Assembly (NCBI GenBank): GCA_002338505.1
Contig: DDIK01000005.1
Coordinates: forward strand, 1 to 37,184
Source of the DNA: Bacteriovorax sp. UBA1852
GTDB taxonomy: Bacteria > Bdellovibrionota > Bacteriovoracia > Bacteriovoracales > Bacteriovoracaceae
Length of the DNA: 37,184 nucleotides
Reading direction: 5' to 3'
Part shown: piece after piece, positions 24,600-33,336 of the stretch
How the letters are laid out: each line of letters starts with the position of its first letter
Position numbering within the stretch: position 1 is the stretch's first letter
Translations under genes and position numbers: made by a program
Notes under the pieces: model-generated
What the model saw: the letters and a program-made list of their open reading frames with translations, nothing else
What the model was told of the DNA's origin: nothing
The model's database searches: none

Positions 24600-25145
24600 C
24601 TACTTACAAGGCTTAAAATTTGCCACTAAAGCAATTTCAACATCATTCCATGTCTTACCCTCGTGAAGTGCGTAACAGGCCTTATTAATAGCCTTAAGAT
24701 TGTCATGAAGAAGAAAGTCAAAGACATCAATCGTTGCTTTTGCGCTTAGCTTATTGTCTTTTAAAGTATACTTCATAGGAACCATAACTTTCTTATTATT
24801 AATGACGAGGTCGAGTTCTATCGTTGTCTTCTTAAGTTTAGTGACTTTACCTTTCATTGTTACGTCTTTAAAGAAGTTACCTACAATTTTCTTATCACGA
24901 GCAACATTCTTAGTGTGAACTGAGCTCGTATCAATTGAAAGTGTCGCTCCCTCCATGAGGTCTTTTAGAGATGAACTATTCTTCTTTGGTGTAATTGTAA
25001 ACTTCTTGAATTCTCCACCAACTCCAACTTTTTCTGGAGTTTTGAAAGCGACCCATGAAATGACAGCGTCATTATCGTACTTGTAGCAAGAAGCTGCTGC
25101 TGAATAAGTGAGCAGTGATGCCGTTATTAATATAAGAGTTTTCAT
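24600..25145 (-). CDS. YceI-family periplasmic lipid-binding-type protein
   Basis: The 181-residue protein has a signal peptide (MKTLILITASLLTYSAAA, then SCYKYDND). A YceI-type lipocalin-like beta barrel follows: ISWVAFKTPEKVGVGGEFKKF, LEGATLSIDTSSVHTKNVARDKKIVGNFF and VPMKYTLKDNKLSAKATIDVFDF. YceI proteins bind isoprenoid-type lipids in the periplasm in other bacteria; the ligand here is unknown. I start at the second ATG (25145) because AAGGATAGT precedes it and the signal peptide is clean; an upstream ATG at 25178 adds an unlike stretch and overlaps the divergent small gene. It is co-transcribed with the CBS gene. Confidence 0.9.
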   Translation of the reverse strand: MKTLILITASLLTYSAAASCYKYDNDAVISWVAFKTPEKVGVGGEFKKFTITPKKNSSSLKDLMEGATLSIDTSSVHTKNVARDKKIVGNFFKDVTMKGKVTKLKKTTIELDLVINNKKVMVPMKYTLKDNKLSAKATIDVFDFLLHDNLKAINKACYALHEGKTWNDVEIALVANFKPCK

Positions 25146-25172
25146 AATACTATCCTTGTTGTAAAAGTTCTC

Positions 25173-25415
25173 ATGCAAAAAAATGAATTTCCTAAAGAAT
25201 TCTACCTAGAATTAACCAATAATGACAATCTCTTGGCCAGAGTTGTTCTAAATAAGTCTAACAAAGATTATCACTACGAAGTAGATATTGTATTTAAAGA
25301 GTCCAGAAAGATATTTTATCATATTGGCCGAGAATATGGGCTAGATGATGAAAGAGATGCACTGGATCAAGCCGTTATCAAGGCAAGTCGTTATCTAAAT
25401 TCCTTAAAAATTTAG
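25173..25415 (+). CDS. Small protein of unknown function, 80 residues
   Basis: Not recognised. The 80-residue acidic/basic mixed protein has a beta-rich first half (FYLELTNNDNLLARVVLNKS, YEVDIVFKES) and a helical second half (DERDALDQAVIKASRYLNSL). There is no signal peptide, cysteine or metal motif. The start is divergent from YceI only 27 bases away and has no clear ribosome site, so it may be leaderless or poorly expressed. The reading frame looks protein-like in amino-acid use, which is why it is kept. Moderate confidence. Confidence 0.6.
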   Translation: MQKNEFPKEFYLELTNNDNLLARVVLNKSNKDYHYEVDIVFKESRKIFYHIGREYGLDDERDALDQAVIKASRYLNSLKI

Positions 25416-25527
25416 AGTGTCATGTATTCAACTGTTATTTGCTGCGTGTCAGTCAATAAGTCAACACTTTTAAAATTGCAGCTTCAGTATTTTCAGTAGC
25501 TTAGCCTTGTTTGTGGTATGTGAAAAC

Positions 25528-25544
25528 TTGGCACAGCCTTTGCT
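25528..25544 (+). promoter_or_regulatory. Sigma-54 promoter
   Basis: TTGGCACAGCCTTTGCT carries GG and GC separated by exactly ten bases, with the fuller TTGGCAC (-24) and TTGCT (-12) boxes of the sigma-54 consensus. Transcription should start near 25555. The next strong signal downstream is a terminator about 90 bases on. Confidence 0.7.
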
Positions 25545-25554
25545 TATATATAAG

Positions 25555-25646
25555 TGTGTGTGTGTGGAGCTAGAAAAAAGGATTTTTTCAACTCCGTCAA
25601 TTGTCTCTCAGATTAAAAAGCCCGCTTCAATGAAGCGGGTTTTTTT
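25555..25646 (+). ncRNA. Candidate sigma-54-dependent small RNA, about 92 nt
   Basis: The stretch between a near-consensus sigma-54 promoter and a strong terminator has no reading frame of note. It opens with (GT)6. Then comes hairpin 1: GGAG/CTCC (25566-25569 with 25592-25595) and a 7-bp inner stem GAAAAAA/TTTTTTC (25573-25579 with 25583-25589) around loop GGA. Hairpin 2 is the terminator. It resembles enhancer-driven small RNAs in size and layout. This is inference from promoter and terminator only; the same promoter could also feed the next gene by read-through. Confidence 0.55.
25621..25646 (+). terminator. Strong intrinsic terminator closing the candidate small RNA
   Basis: CCCGCTTC and GAAGCGGG form a perfect 8-bp GC-rich stem with loop AAT, preceded by AAAAAG and followed by seven T. 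The run of A in front would let it also act on the minus strand. Confidence 0.92.
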
Positions 25647-25672
25647 GTTTATGGAGTATTTTAATATATAAT
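25645..25672 (+). promoter_or_regulatory. Promoter placing a leaderless start on the 25679 gene
   Basis: TTGTTT (25645-25650) and a perfect TATAAT (25667-25672) are 16 bases apart. The expected start is at or within a base or two of the ATG at 25679, and there is no ribosome site, so the mRNA would be leaderless. Confidence 0.5.
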
Positions 25673-25678
25673 ACTTCT

Positions 25679-27319
25679 ATGTCGAAGAAATTATTATATT
25701 TTGGAAAAGACGAAGTCTACTTTAGGTCTATCGAAAAACGTCTTATAGAAGACGGTAAAGACTCTGAGTTTGAACTCCAATCCATCTTCTTTTCAGGGGA
25801 TGAGGAAAAAGATCGAATTACTTCGTTGGTTTCTGATATTGTAAATCTCAATTCTCAGATTATTCTTGTCGACTTCTCAAAAGAAAAAGATAAGGTCACG
25901 CTTTTGGCAAGGCATTTGCGTCTGACATTAAACCCTAAAGACACGGCCCTGGTTGGTTTGTTAAATCAAGTTGAAGGGGATGAAAGTTCAGCAGATAAGG
26001 CTGACAATAAGATCAAGAAAGATTTCTTACAGGCAAGTCTCACTCATATTCCTATTATTCACTACAAGGGTACTAGCTTAGGTCAGATCCTTTTTGATTG
26101 TAATTACCTATATGACGAAGATACAAGCTTGAGGCCTTCATACGCAACATTTAAAAACTTCAAAAAAGCTCAAAGCGCTAAGTACTTTTCTTCAGTCACT
26201 CATATAATGAAAGAACACTTAGTTATAGAGACGAGTCTTGATTTTAGTATCGATCAATTAATTGAAATTGAATCAGACTTTCTCGTGCATTTAAATAGGA
26301 AGACCTTTAAAGTCGAGAGACAATCAAAGGATTTATTGCAGACTAAGTTTTCAAAGAGATACCGTCTGGATATGAAAGTTAATGAAGAGATCGATCCAGG
26401 TGACGTTGTTCTTGGAGGAAGTGAAGAGGAAGTAAAGCCTAAGTTACCTCAAGTTGATATAGATGTATTTAGTCACTACATAAGCTCTCTTGATAAGAGC
26501 GGACAGACTAAGAAAGTTAAATTACTTCTCGTTCAAGAGGGACTAGATGTTTTACAACAACTTGAAAAGTCGCTTAGTGAATTACCTTATCTTATTCGTT
26601 ATCAAACGAGTTTTAGAAAAAACTTGAAGGTTGTCTCAAATTTTAGGCCACATGTTATCGCTATAGAGTTGAGTGAGAAAGTAAATGAGATAGAGGAACT
26701 TGTCACTCTTATAAAAGAAATTGAAGATTATGATCCCGTTATTAATATCTTTAATACGACACTTTCAGGTGCGGACCTTAGAGAGAAATTAGATTATCAA
26801 TTTATTATGACTCATAAGGGGGAGATCAATCTCTCTCTCTTGATTAATATGCTTGAAATTTATGATAAGAAGTTTGGGAACTTTGATCCATCGACTCAAG
26901 ACCCATTTATCGACAAAGGTGAATCGCCTTTCGTGGTCTACGCGCTTAATCCCATGAGTAGAATTAAGATTGATTTAGATATCGAAGTAACAAGTATGTC
27001 AGAGCACGAAGTTACTTTCCTTTGTGAACATGAGTTACCAGAGAGAGGGATTATTTTTCTCGAACATCCTGTTAAGATGTATGTCACAGTTGTTAATCCT
27101 ATTGAGAAACTTGATAAAGATAAAGGTAAGAGTCATTACTTTGGCCTTATAAATGGAATCACATCTTTAGAATTACAAAAAATCAGACAATACGTTAATG
27201 ATCTCTTTCTTAGTGAGAAACACGAGAAAGAAAGAAAAGAAAAAGAAGAATTTGCGAAGCTTAATAAAGAAAAACTCAATGCTGAAGGCGAGCAAAGTAG
27301 TGAAGATACGAAAGAATAA
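25679..27319 (+). CDS. Putative signalling protein with two degenerate receiver-like domains and PilZ-like segments
   Basis: This 546-residue cytoplasmic protein is of no firm family. The N-terminal 120 residues (KKLLYFGKDEVYFRSIEKRL ... IILVDFSKE) look like a receiver fold. Residues about 275-400 (VKLLLVQEGLDVLQQLEKSL ... VIAIELSEK) look like a second one, with the usual acidic pocket lost, so phosphorylation is unlikely. After each comes a beta-rich stretch that may be PilZ-like (LVIETSLDFSIDQLIEIESDF; LDIEVTSMSEHEVTFLCEHELPERGIIFLEH), but the canonical RxxxR motif is not clear. The C-terminus is a charged helix (KERKEKEEFAKLNKEK). It is monocistronic, follows a terminator, and is likely leaderless. 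Convergent with the ureohydrolase gene five bases on. Confidence 0.75.
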   Translation: MSKKLLYFGKDEVYFRSIEKRLIEDGKDSEFELQSIFFSGDEEKDRITSLVSDIVNLNSQIILVDFSKEKDKVTLLARHLRLTLNPKDTALVGLLNQVEGDESSADKADNKIKKDFLQASLTHIPIIHYKGTSLGQILFDCNYLYDEDTSLRPSYATFKNFKKAQSAKYFSSVTHIMKEHLVIETSLDFSIDQLIEIESDFLVHLNRKTFKVERQSKDLLQTKFSKRYRLDMKVNEEIDPGDVVLGGSEEEVKPKLPQVDIDVFSHYISSLDKSGQTKKVKLLLVQEGLDVLQQLEKSLSELPYLIRYQTSFRKNLKVVSNFRPHVIAIELSEKVNEIEELVTLIKEIEDYDPVINIFNTTLSGADLREKLDYQFIMTHKGEINLSLLINMLEIYDKKFGNFDPSTQDPFIDKGESPFVVYALNPMSRIKIDLDIEVTSMSEHEVTFLCEHELPERGIIFLEHPVKMYVTVVNPIEKLDKDKGKSHYFGLINGITSLELQKIRQYVNDLFLSEKHEKERKEKEEFAKLNKEKLNAEGEQSSEDTKE

Positions 27320-27324
27320 AGTGA

Positions 27325-28257
27325 TCAGTAAGGCATAAGTATTTTTTCATAAATAATGGCGGCAATCTTTCTCGCGTCCTCACATGCCAATGTGTCAAAG
27401 AGAGGGTTATATTCATAAATTCCAAGAAAGACTTTCTTCTCTTGGCCTTTAATGACCTCTATAGTGTGTTCAAGCATGTGCAAGGGAAGTCCTGAGTGGT
27501 TCACCGCACTTACTGCTCTAATATCTGATGCTCTGAATCCATCTAAATCTACACTAATAATGATATGATGATCTTTAGGAATATTCTTGATGATGTCATC
27601 AATGAACTTTTGAGACTTTTTGAAATCAAAATTATCTGTCTTATTCTTTATTTCATCACATGTGTGAACTTTCATTTTGATATTATCAAAACTCGATTGC
27701 ACATTGGCATATTCGTGTATTCCCAGCTGAATGATTTCAATGTTTGAGTGTTCATTATAAAGCTGGCGAAAAGGTGTACCTGAATGATTTATATCATCAC
27801 TTCTCGTATCGAGATGTGCATCAAAGTTTAAAATCGTTATCTTATTTTCATCAACGATTCTTTTACTTATAAGAGATTTTACAAAAGTGTAGATATGATC
27901 ATGACCCCCACCAAAGTGGATGATATTATTGTCTGTAGAAATTTCACTGGCCATGACTTCAATTTGTTTCATTTGAAACTTAGCGAATTCTTCTTTGTTT
28001 TGAATTGAGTTAAATGTACATGATTCAAAATATTTGATTTTTTGAGAAACTTTATACTTTGGGAGTTTTAATATTTCTTTTAGTAAGACTTTTGGTGCCA
28101 GACGTGCACCTTTTCTTCCACCATTGAAAACAACACCATGGTCATCTGAAGATAAGATAAATAGGGTCGTGTGATCAAATTCATCTCGACTTAAGTTATT
28201 TATGAGAGTGTCGCTCTTTCTATTTAATATATTTTTATCAATTTTTTGGTAGGACAT
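27325..28257 (-). CDS. Ureohydrolase-family protein, probably formimidoylglutamase-like
   Basis: The 310-residue protein has the three metal motifs of the arginase fold: GGGHDH, NFDAHLDTR and SVDLDGF, which bind two manganese ions. The SGTPFRQL that follows the second motif is more like formimidoylglutamase (HutG) than arginase or agmatinase, giving glutamate plus formamide in histidine breakdown. No hut genes are in the window, so the substrate is inferred. I start at MSYQKIDKN, which has AGAGGAGAAAAC in front; a longer start at 28395 overlaps the divergent gene and adds a hydrophobic stretch foreign to the family. Divergent from the GYF_2 gene, 58 bases apart. Confidence 0.82.
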   Translation of the reverse strand: MSYQKIDKNILNRKSDTLINNLSRDEFDHTTLFILSSDDHGVVFNGGRKGARLAPKVLLKEILKLPKYKVSQKIKYFESCTFNSIQNKEEFAKFQMKQIEVMASEISTDNNIIHFGGGHDHIYTFVKSLISKRIVDENKITILNFDAHLDTRSDDINHSGTPFRQLYNEHSNIEIIQLGIHEYANVQSSFDNIKMKVHTCDEIKNKTDNFDFKKSQKFIDDIIKNIPKDHHIIISVDLDGFRASDIRAVSAVNHSGLPLHMLEHTIEVIKGQEKKVFLGIYEYNPLFDTLACEDARKIAAIIYEKILMPY

Positions 28258-28280
28258 GTTTTCTCCTCTATTTAGTATAC

Positions 28281-28308
28281 TTGAAAAGTAGATCATTGCT
28301 AGTAGAAT
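28281..28308 (+). promoter_or_regulatory. Promoter placing a leaderless start on the GYF_2 gene
   Basis: TTGAAA (28281-28286) and TAGAAT (28303-28308), each five of six to consensus, are 16 bases apart. The expected start falls at the ATG at 28316, which has no ribosome site. Confidence 0.5.
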
Positions 28309-28315
28309 AGAATAT

Positions 28316-29662
28316 ATGACAAAAAAGTGGTTTGTAGCGATCTCAGGTAAGAATGAGGGCCCATTTACGAGTGCAGAACTAAGTGATCTCTTCATGAAAG
28401 GAGATATCGATGCCTATACTCTTGTTTGGAGAAAGGGACTCTCAAAGTGGCAGCCTTTCCTCTCTTTAAAGAAAGAAATAGAGTCAACCTCCAGTCCTGC
28501 ACCTGCAGTCGTTCCTCCTCCCGTTCCCGTTCCAGCTCAAGAACCCGAATTACCAGAGATACCTCATAGCGAGATTTATGAAGTTGAGGATGAAGTTGAA
28601 GCTAGGGCTGAAGTTGAAGTTGAAGCTAAGATTGAAATTGAAGAAGAAACGTTAGAGCCGGAAGCGCAAAATCTAAAGACTCCCTCTATTGTCGGAGGTG
28701 TGCTGTTCTTTGTTACTGTCATGTTCACTTTCTTAACCATTTATCTCTTTAGCTACGGAGCCTCAAAAGAGTTAACATTTAGAAATCTCTCTTTAAACGT
28801 CCTAAATAATATCTCAAAGAAATACACGGACTCAAAGTTCTATGTAAACTTTGGAATTGATAAGAATCTTGAAACAGTCTTTGCTAAATCTAACCTCAAT
28901 AAAGATGCGGTCTATGAAGTGCTTTTTACGGCCCTCACAAGAGATGAGGAAAATCAGATCCAATCGATTTTCTATTCTAAGGCCCAGAGTATTGATGGGA
29001 AACTGAAGTTTGATGAATTTGACTTCATTGTAGGTCAAGAGATTCTTCAGGGAGAGTATGAAATTAAGGTTGAGGCAAGGCTTAGTAATACCTTTGATTT
29101 ACTTTTAAATCATATCTTTGGTCGTCCCTATGAATTCTTTTTTAAAGATAAAACGTTCTTAGTCAAAGACTCTGTTGAAAAGTTTCAAGAAGAAATAAAG
29201 AAGATTCAGCTTAATAGGATCATCAAGGAAAAAGAAAACTTCGAAGAGTTATTAGAAAAGATTAATACTTTAAAAAGTATACTCTCAAGCATTTCCTTAA
29301 ACTACTTTCAAACGCTAGAATATAAGTTTGGAAGATATGCCGCCAAACAATTTGCTGCTAAGTACGCTAGTGGTGCTGGTAGTATATTACAAAATATCAT
29401 TGTCACTGATTATAAGAATGCTTTTAAAATTTCCAAAGAGAGAGTAAAACTGCAAGGACTCAGTGAAGAAATTCTCTCTCAGTCAAAAGAGATTTCTTCT
29501 TTAAGTGCTGATCTTATAAAAAGTCTTGAAGCTAATAGACGTTTAAATAATAAATTAAGAGCGAGCCTAAAGACTGAGCTAGAGTCCAAGAAAGAGCAAG
29601 TCGTGAGCGAGCTTGATGCTCTTTCTCAAAAAATAAAAAAAGAAATTGAATCTCTAAACTAA
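28316..29662 (+). CDS. GYF_2-domain (DUF4339) membrane protein
   Basis: The 448-residue protein begins with a GYF_2 domain (residues 3-50: KKWFVAISGKNEGPFTSAEL, DIDAYTLVWRKGLSKWQPF). A proline-rich run (about 60-75) and a glutamate/valine-rich repeat (about 85-115, EVEVEAKIEIEEE) follow. One membrane helix is at about 125-147 (IVGGVLFFVTVMFTFLTIYLF). The C-terminal 300 residues lie across the membrane and are charged, ending in a helical coiled-coil region (SKEISSLSADLIKSLEANRRL). GYF_2 domains bind proline-rich partners, so it may link cytoplasmic partners to the envelope. No ribosome site is seen, and a promoter at the right distance suggests a leaderless mRNA. Its end overlaps the convergent MBL gene by nine bases. 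Confidence 0.85.
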   Translation: MTKKWFVAISGKNEGPFTSAELSDLFMKGDIDAYTLVWRKGLSKWQPFLSLKKEIESTSSPAPAVVPPPVPVPAQEPELPEIPHSEIYEVEDEVEARAEVEVEAKIEIEEETLEPEAQNLKTPSIVGGVLFFVTVMFTFLTIYLFSYGASKELTFRNLSLNVLNNISKKYTDSKFYVNFGIDKNLETVFAKSNLNKDAVYEVLFTALTRDEENQIQSIFYSKAQSIDGKLKFDEFDFIVGQEILQGEYEIKVEARLSNTFDLLLNHIFGRPYEFFFKDKTFLVKDSVEKFQEEIKKIQLNRIIKEKENFEELLEKINTLKSILSSISLNYFQTLEYKFGRYAAKQFAAKYASGAGSILQNIIVTDYKNAFKISKERVKLQGLSEEILSQSKEISSLSADLIKSLEANRRLNNKLRASLKTELESKKEQVVSELDALSQKIKKEIESLN

Positions 29663-30550
29663 TAAACCATTATCTAATTCACTCTTTTTGAATAATTCAC
29701 TACAGATATACTTACCTTTTTCGTTCTGTGTAATCTTAGCTCCCCAGTAGATAGGGTCATGCTCGAATATCACTGTTAAATCGTTATCCATAATAAATTT
29801 AAGAAACTCTGATTTGTACTGAGTTGTCACTCCTGGACTAATGTCATAACCCATGACCCATGGAATATGGACGTGATGTGAGGTAGGGATAAGGTCTGCA
29901 AGGTAAATATATTTATCAGTATATGTGTGCATGAGGTGTGGAGTGTGGCCATGAGAGACCTTGTAAAAAAGCGCGTTGTCTTTATCTATATCGAGGAGAA
30001 CTCCTTGGTCTTCAGTTACAAAGTGAACCATATCTTTTTCAATCGCGTCTTTAATGATGGGATTGAAGTAGTTAACATGAAAACTACCTTGATCTCTCAT
30101 TGTTGGATTAAGGGCGTATTCATAATGAGATTGGTGCAGGTGAATAGTGGCATTTTCAAAAATATTAATTAATTGATCATTATCATCTTTTTCGCATATC
30201 CCACCAATATGATCAAAGTGAAGGTGACTAATGACGAGGTCAGTTATGTCCGAAGGCTTTAGTCCGATACTCGCTAGCATTTGATGAATGGGCTTAGCTT
30301 CTTGAATCACATCAAATTGCTCATCAAATTTGTCGCCGTGGTAATCTCCAATTCCAGTATCAGTGAGAATTACTTTTGTTTCAGACTTTATAAGCCATAG
30401 CCTAAGGTCTAGTCTGATTCTATTAAACTCATCTGGAGTAGTCTTCTTTTGCCATAGTGGGCGAGGGATAATACCAAACATTGCACCGCCATCGAGACGA
30501 AAGAGCCCAGGGCTTAAACAATAATTCTCTATGTTGCTTTGTGTTGTCAT
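29654..30550 (-). CDS. MBL-fold metallo-hydrolase
   Basis: The 298-residue protein has the metal motif SHLHFDH (H109, H111, D113, H114), a later histidine in SHGHTPHLM, an aspartate in LADLIP and a final EHDP. The general shape (LTDTGIGD, YFNPIIKD, PTSHHVHIPWVMGYD) fits the lactonase/AttM-like or general MBL group, but I cannot name the substrate. I start at MTTQSN, which has TGGAGGATTCG in front; a start at 30580 lacks a site. It stands alone between the GYF_2 gene, which it overlaps at the stop by nine bases, and the sucC promoter region. Confidence 0.85.
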   Translation of the reverse strand: MTTQSNIENYCLSPGLFRLDGGAMFGIIPRPLWQKKTTPDEFNRIRLDLRLWLIKSETKVILTDTGIGDYHGDKFDEQFDVIQEAKPIHQMLASIGLKPSDITDLVISHLHFDHIGGICEKDDNDQLINIFENATIHLHQSHYEYALNPTMRDQGSFHVNYFNPIIKDAIEKDMVHFVTEDQGVLLDIDKDNALFYKVSHGHTPHLMHTYTDKYIYLADLIPTSHHVHIPWVMGYDISPGVTTQYKSEFLKFIMDNDLTVIFEHDPIYWGAKITQNEKGKYICSELFKKSELDNGLLV

Positions 30551-30751
30551 CGAATCCTCCAGATTTGAGTTTGAAACCATTATAGTCAGAAATATTTATA
30601 ATTTAACTTATTTCTTTTTTTTCCGAAAAATAGGGGTTTTGTACATTTTTTGAAGCGTCGCTCCTAGGAACTTCCCTAAGAGGGCATTAATATAAGTGCC
30701 ATATAAAACGTTGATTTTTTTATTAAATACTAATCCAACTAAGGGGATTTT

Positions 30752-31924
30752 ATGAACGTACATGAGTACCAAGCAAAACAATTGATGAGAGATATGGGTC
30801 TCAAGGTTTTAGCTGGTCATGTTGCAAATACTGTTGATGAAGCGGTAGATGCTGCAAAGAAATTAGGTGGAAATGTTTGGGTTGTTAAAGCTCAAATTCA
30901 TGCAGGTGGTAGAGGTAAAGCTGGTGGTGTTAAGCTTGCAAAATCTCTTGATGAAGTAAAACTTCACGCTGACGATATCTTAGGGAAGACACTCGTTACT
31001 CACCAGACTGGGCCTGAGGGAAAGAAAGTTTTAAAACTTCTTGTTGAAGAAGGTTGTGAAATCGAGCATGAGTACTATGCAGGTGTTGTGCTTGATAGAA
31101 ATACAGGTCGTGTAACAATGATGGCCTCAGCTGAAGGTGGAGTAGAGATTGAGAAAATCGCTGAAGAGACTCCAGAAAAAATCATTAAGGTTGCTGTTGA
31201 TCCAGCTGCTGGTTTTACTCCATTCGTAGCAAGAAAACTTGCTTATGGAATTGGACTTAAGTCTAAAGAAGAAGTTAAAGAAGCTTCGAAATTCTTTCAA
31301 GGACTTTATGATCTTTATATGAAGTATGATTGTTCAATTGCTGAAATTAATCCACTCGTGAAGACTAAAGGTGGAGAGATCTTAGCACTTGATGCAAAGT
31401 TAAACTTTGATGCAAATGCTCTTTATAAGCATGCAAATGTAGAGGCCCTTAGAGATGTAACTGAAGAAAGTGAAAAAGAGCTTGAGGCGGGAGAGCATGG
31501 GCTTTCTTATATTGAGCTTGATGGAACTATTGGTTGTCTTGTAAACGGTGCAGGGCTTGCCATGGGAACAATGGATATTATTAAGCATTACGGCGGAGAG
31601 CCGGCAAACTTCCTAGATGTAGGGGGCGGAGCTACTAAAGAAACTGTTGAAAAGGCTTTTGCAATTATTCTTGATGATGAAAATGTAAAAGCAATTCTTG
31701 TTAATATCTTTGGTGGGATCATGAAGTGTGACATCATCGCTGAAGGTGTTATTGGTGCTGCGAAGGAACTTGGAGTAAAAGTTCCTCTAGTTGTAAGACT
31801 TGAGGGAACAAACGTTGCTTTAGGTAAGAAAATTTTAAATGAATCAGATCTTGATATCATTGCTGCAGATGACTTAGCAGATGCTGCTAAGAAAGTTGTT
31901 GAAGCAGCTAATGGGAGTAATTAA
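30752..31924 (+). CDS. sucC: Succinyl-CoA synthetase (ADP/GDP-forming) beta subunit
   Basis: This 390-residue TCA enzyme makes succinate and nucleoside triphosphate from succinyl-CoA. The ATP-grasp N-terminal domain carries [31 protein letters not shown] and [13 protein letters not shown]. The CoA-ligase part has [16 protein letters not shown] and [17 protein letters not shown]. Length is standard (about 388). AAGGGGAT gives the ribosome site. The sucD start follows two bases after the stop, so both subunits are coupled. With sdhCAB in the same window, two adjacent TCA steps are encoded within 35 kb. Confidence 0.98.
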   Translation: MNVHEYQAKQLMRDMGLKVLAGHVANTVDEAVDAAKKLGGNVWVVKAQIHAGGRGKAGGVKLAKSLDEVKLHADDILGKTLVTHQTGPEGKKVLKLLVEEGCEIEHEYYAGVVLDRNTGRVTMMASAEGGVEIEKIAEETPEKIIKVAVDPAAGFTPFVARKLAYGIGLKSKEEVKEASKFFQGLYDLYMKYDCSIAEINPLVKTKGGEILALDAKLNFDANALYKHANVEALRDVTEESEKELEAGEHGLSYIELDGTIGCLVNGAGLAMGTMDIIKHYGGEPANFLDVGGGATKETVEKAFAIILDDENVKAILVNIFGGIMKCDIIAEGVIGAAKELGVKVPLVVRLEGTNVALGKKILNESDLDIIAADDLADAAKKVVEAANGSN

Positions 31925-31926
31925 TA

Positions 31927-32802
31927 ATGGCCATTCTAATTAATAGAGATACAAAATTAATCACAGTAGGTTTTACAGGAAAGCAGGGGACATTTCACTC
32001 TCTTCAATCAAGAGATTATGGAACGAACTTTGTTGGTGGAGTTACGCCTGGTAAGGGTGGAACTGTTCACGAAGGTTTCCCAGTATTTAATACAACAAAA
32101 GAAGCGATGGAAAAAACTGGAGCAAATGCTGCCATGATTATGGTGCCACCTCCATTTGCAGCTGATTCAATTCTTGAGTGTATTGATGCAGAGATGCCTT
32201 TAATCATCTGTATCACTGAAGGTATTCCAATTCTTGAAATGGTTAAAGTTAAAGCAGCCCTTCAAGGTTCTAAGTCAAGACTTATAGGTCCTAACTGTCC
32301 AGGTGTTATCACTCCAGGTGAGTGTAAGATCGGTATTATGCCAGGTCATATTCATATGCCAGGTAAGGTCGGAGTTGTTTCTAGATCAGGTACTCTTACT
32401 TATGAGGCCGTCTATCAATTAACTCAAAGAGATATTGGACAATCAACTTGTGTTGGTATTGGTGGAGACCCAGTTAATGGAACTGACTTCATTGATGTAC
32501 TAGAACTTTTTGAAAAAGATCCAGATACAGATGCTGTTATTATGATTGGAGAAATTGGTGGTGCTGCTGAAGCTGACGCTGCAAGATGGATTCAAAAAAA
32601 TATGACTAAGCCTGTTGTTTCTTTTATTGCTGGTGCTTCCGCTCCTGCAGGTAAGAGAATGGGACACGCTGGTGCTCTTATTTCTGGTGGTGATGACACT
32701 GCTGAAGCAAAGTATCGTATTCTTGAAGAGTGCGGAGTTCATATCTCGAGATCACCTGCTGAGCTTGGAGAGGTTATGGAAAAGGCACTTGCTAATAAGT
32801 AA
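31927..32802 (+). CDS. sucD: Succinyl-CoA synthetase alpha subunit
   Basis: The 291-residue partner of sucC binds CoA and carries the phosphohistidine. [11 protein letters not shown] is the CoA-binding loop, GPNCPG and [16 protein letters not shown] follow, and the active-site histidine lies in [15 protein letters not shown]. Length is standard (about 290). The ATG comes two bases after the sucC stop, with its ribosome site inside the end of sucC (GGGAG). The next gene, ndk, starts 59 bases further on and is probably in the same transcript. Confidence 0.98.
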   Translation: MAILINRDTKLITVGFTGKQGTFHSLQSRDYGTNFVGGVTPGKGGTVHEGFPVFNTTKEAMEKTGANAAMIMVPPPFAADSILECIDAEMPLIICITEGIPILEMVKVKAALQGSKSRLIGPNCPGVITPGECKIGIMPGHIHMPGKVGVVSRSGTLTYEAVYQLTQRDIGQSTCVGIGGDPVNGTDFIDVLELFEKDPDTDAVIMIGEIGGAAEADAARWIQKNMTKPVVSFIAGASAPAGKRMGHAGALISGGDDTAEAKYRILEECGVHISRSPAELGEVMEKALANK

Positions 32803-32861
32803 TTGATCATCTGTGAAGAACAGACTATAAGAGATTAAAATAAATTGTAGGAGATAGACAA

Positions 32862-33284
32862 ATGGAAAGAACACTTTCAATCATTAAGCCAAATGCAGTA
32901 ATTGATAACAATATCGGTAACATCATTAAGATGTTCGAAGACCAAGGTCTGAGAATTGCTGCTGCAAAACTAACTCATCTTTCTAAAGAAAAAGCAGAAG
33001 GATTTTATATTGAGCACAAAGAAAGACCATTCTTTGGTGAGCTTGTAACTTTCATGACATCAGCACCAGTAATGCTAATGGTTCTTGAAGGTGAAAATGC
33101 TGTTATGAAAAACAGAGAGATCATGGGAGCAACTAATCCAGCTGAAGCTGCAGAGGGAACTATTAGAAAGCTTTATGCTAAGTCTATCGGTGAAAACGCT
33201 GCTCATGGTTCAGATTCTCTTCAGTCTGCTGATAGAGAAGTTAACTACTTCTTTGATAAGAATGAAGTAAATTCTAGATGGTAA
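32862..33284 (+). CDS. ndk: Nucleoside diphosphate kinase
   Basis: This 140-residue enzyme transfers the gamma phosphate between nucleoside triphosphates and diphosphates through a phosphohistidine. [12 protein letters not shown] opens the fold; the catalytic H115 is in NAAHGSDS, and [16 protein letters not shown] is the nucleotide loop. Length matches the family (about 140). TAGGAGATAG gives the ribosome site. It follows sucCD, which makes ATP or GTP by substrate-level phosphorylation, a link seen in many bacteria. A strong bidirectional terminator ends the transcript. Confidence 0.98.
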   Translation: MERTLSIIKPNAVIDNNIGNIIKMFEDQGLRIAAAKLTHLSKEKAEGFYIEHKERPFFGELVTFMTSAPVMLMVLEGENAVMKNREIMGATNPAEAAEGTIRKLYAKSIGENAAHGSDSLQSADREVNYFFDKNEVNSRW

Positions 33285-33310
33285 TCATTAGATAAATTAA
33301 GCAATATTGA

Positions 33311-33336
33311 AAAGCTCCCTTCTGGGAGCTTTTTTT
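33311..33336. terminator. Bidirectional intrinsic terminator between ndk and purB
   Basis: AAAGCTCCC and GGGAGCTTT form a perfect 9-bp stem with loop TTCT. A T-run follows on the plus strand, and the A-run in front gives a short T-run for the minus strand. It serves both converging genes. Confidence 0.9.

Noticed and set aside
28258..28395. Longer start of the ureohydrolase
   Set aside because: It overlaps the divergent GYF_2 gene, while AGAGGAG precedes the inner ATG at 28257.
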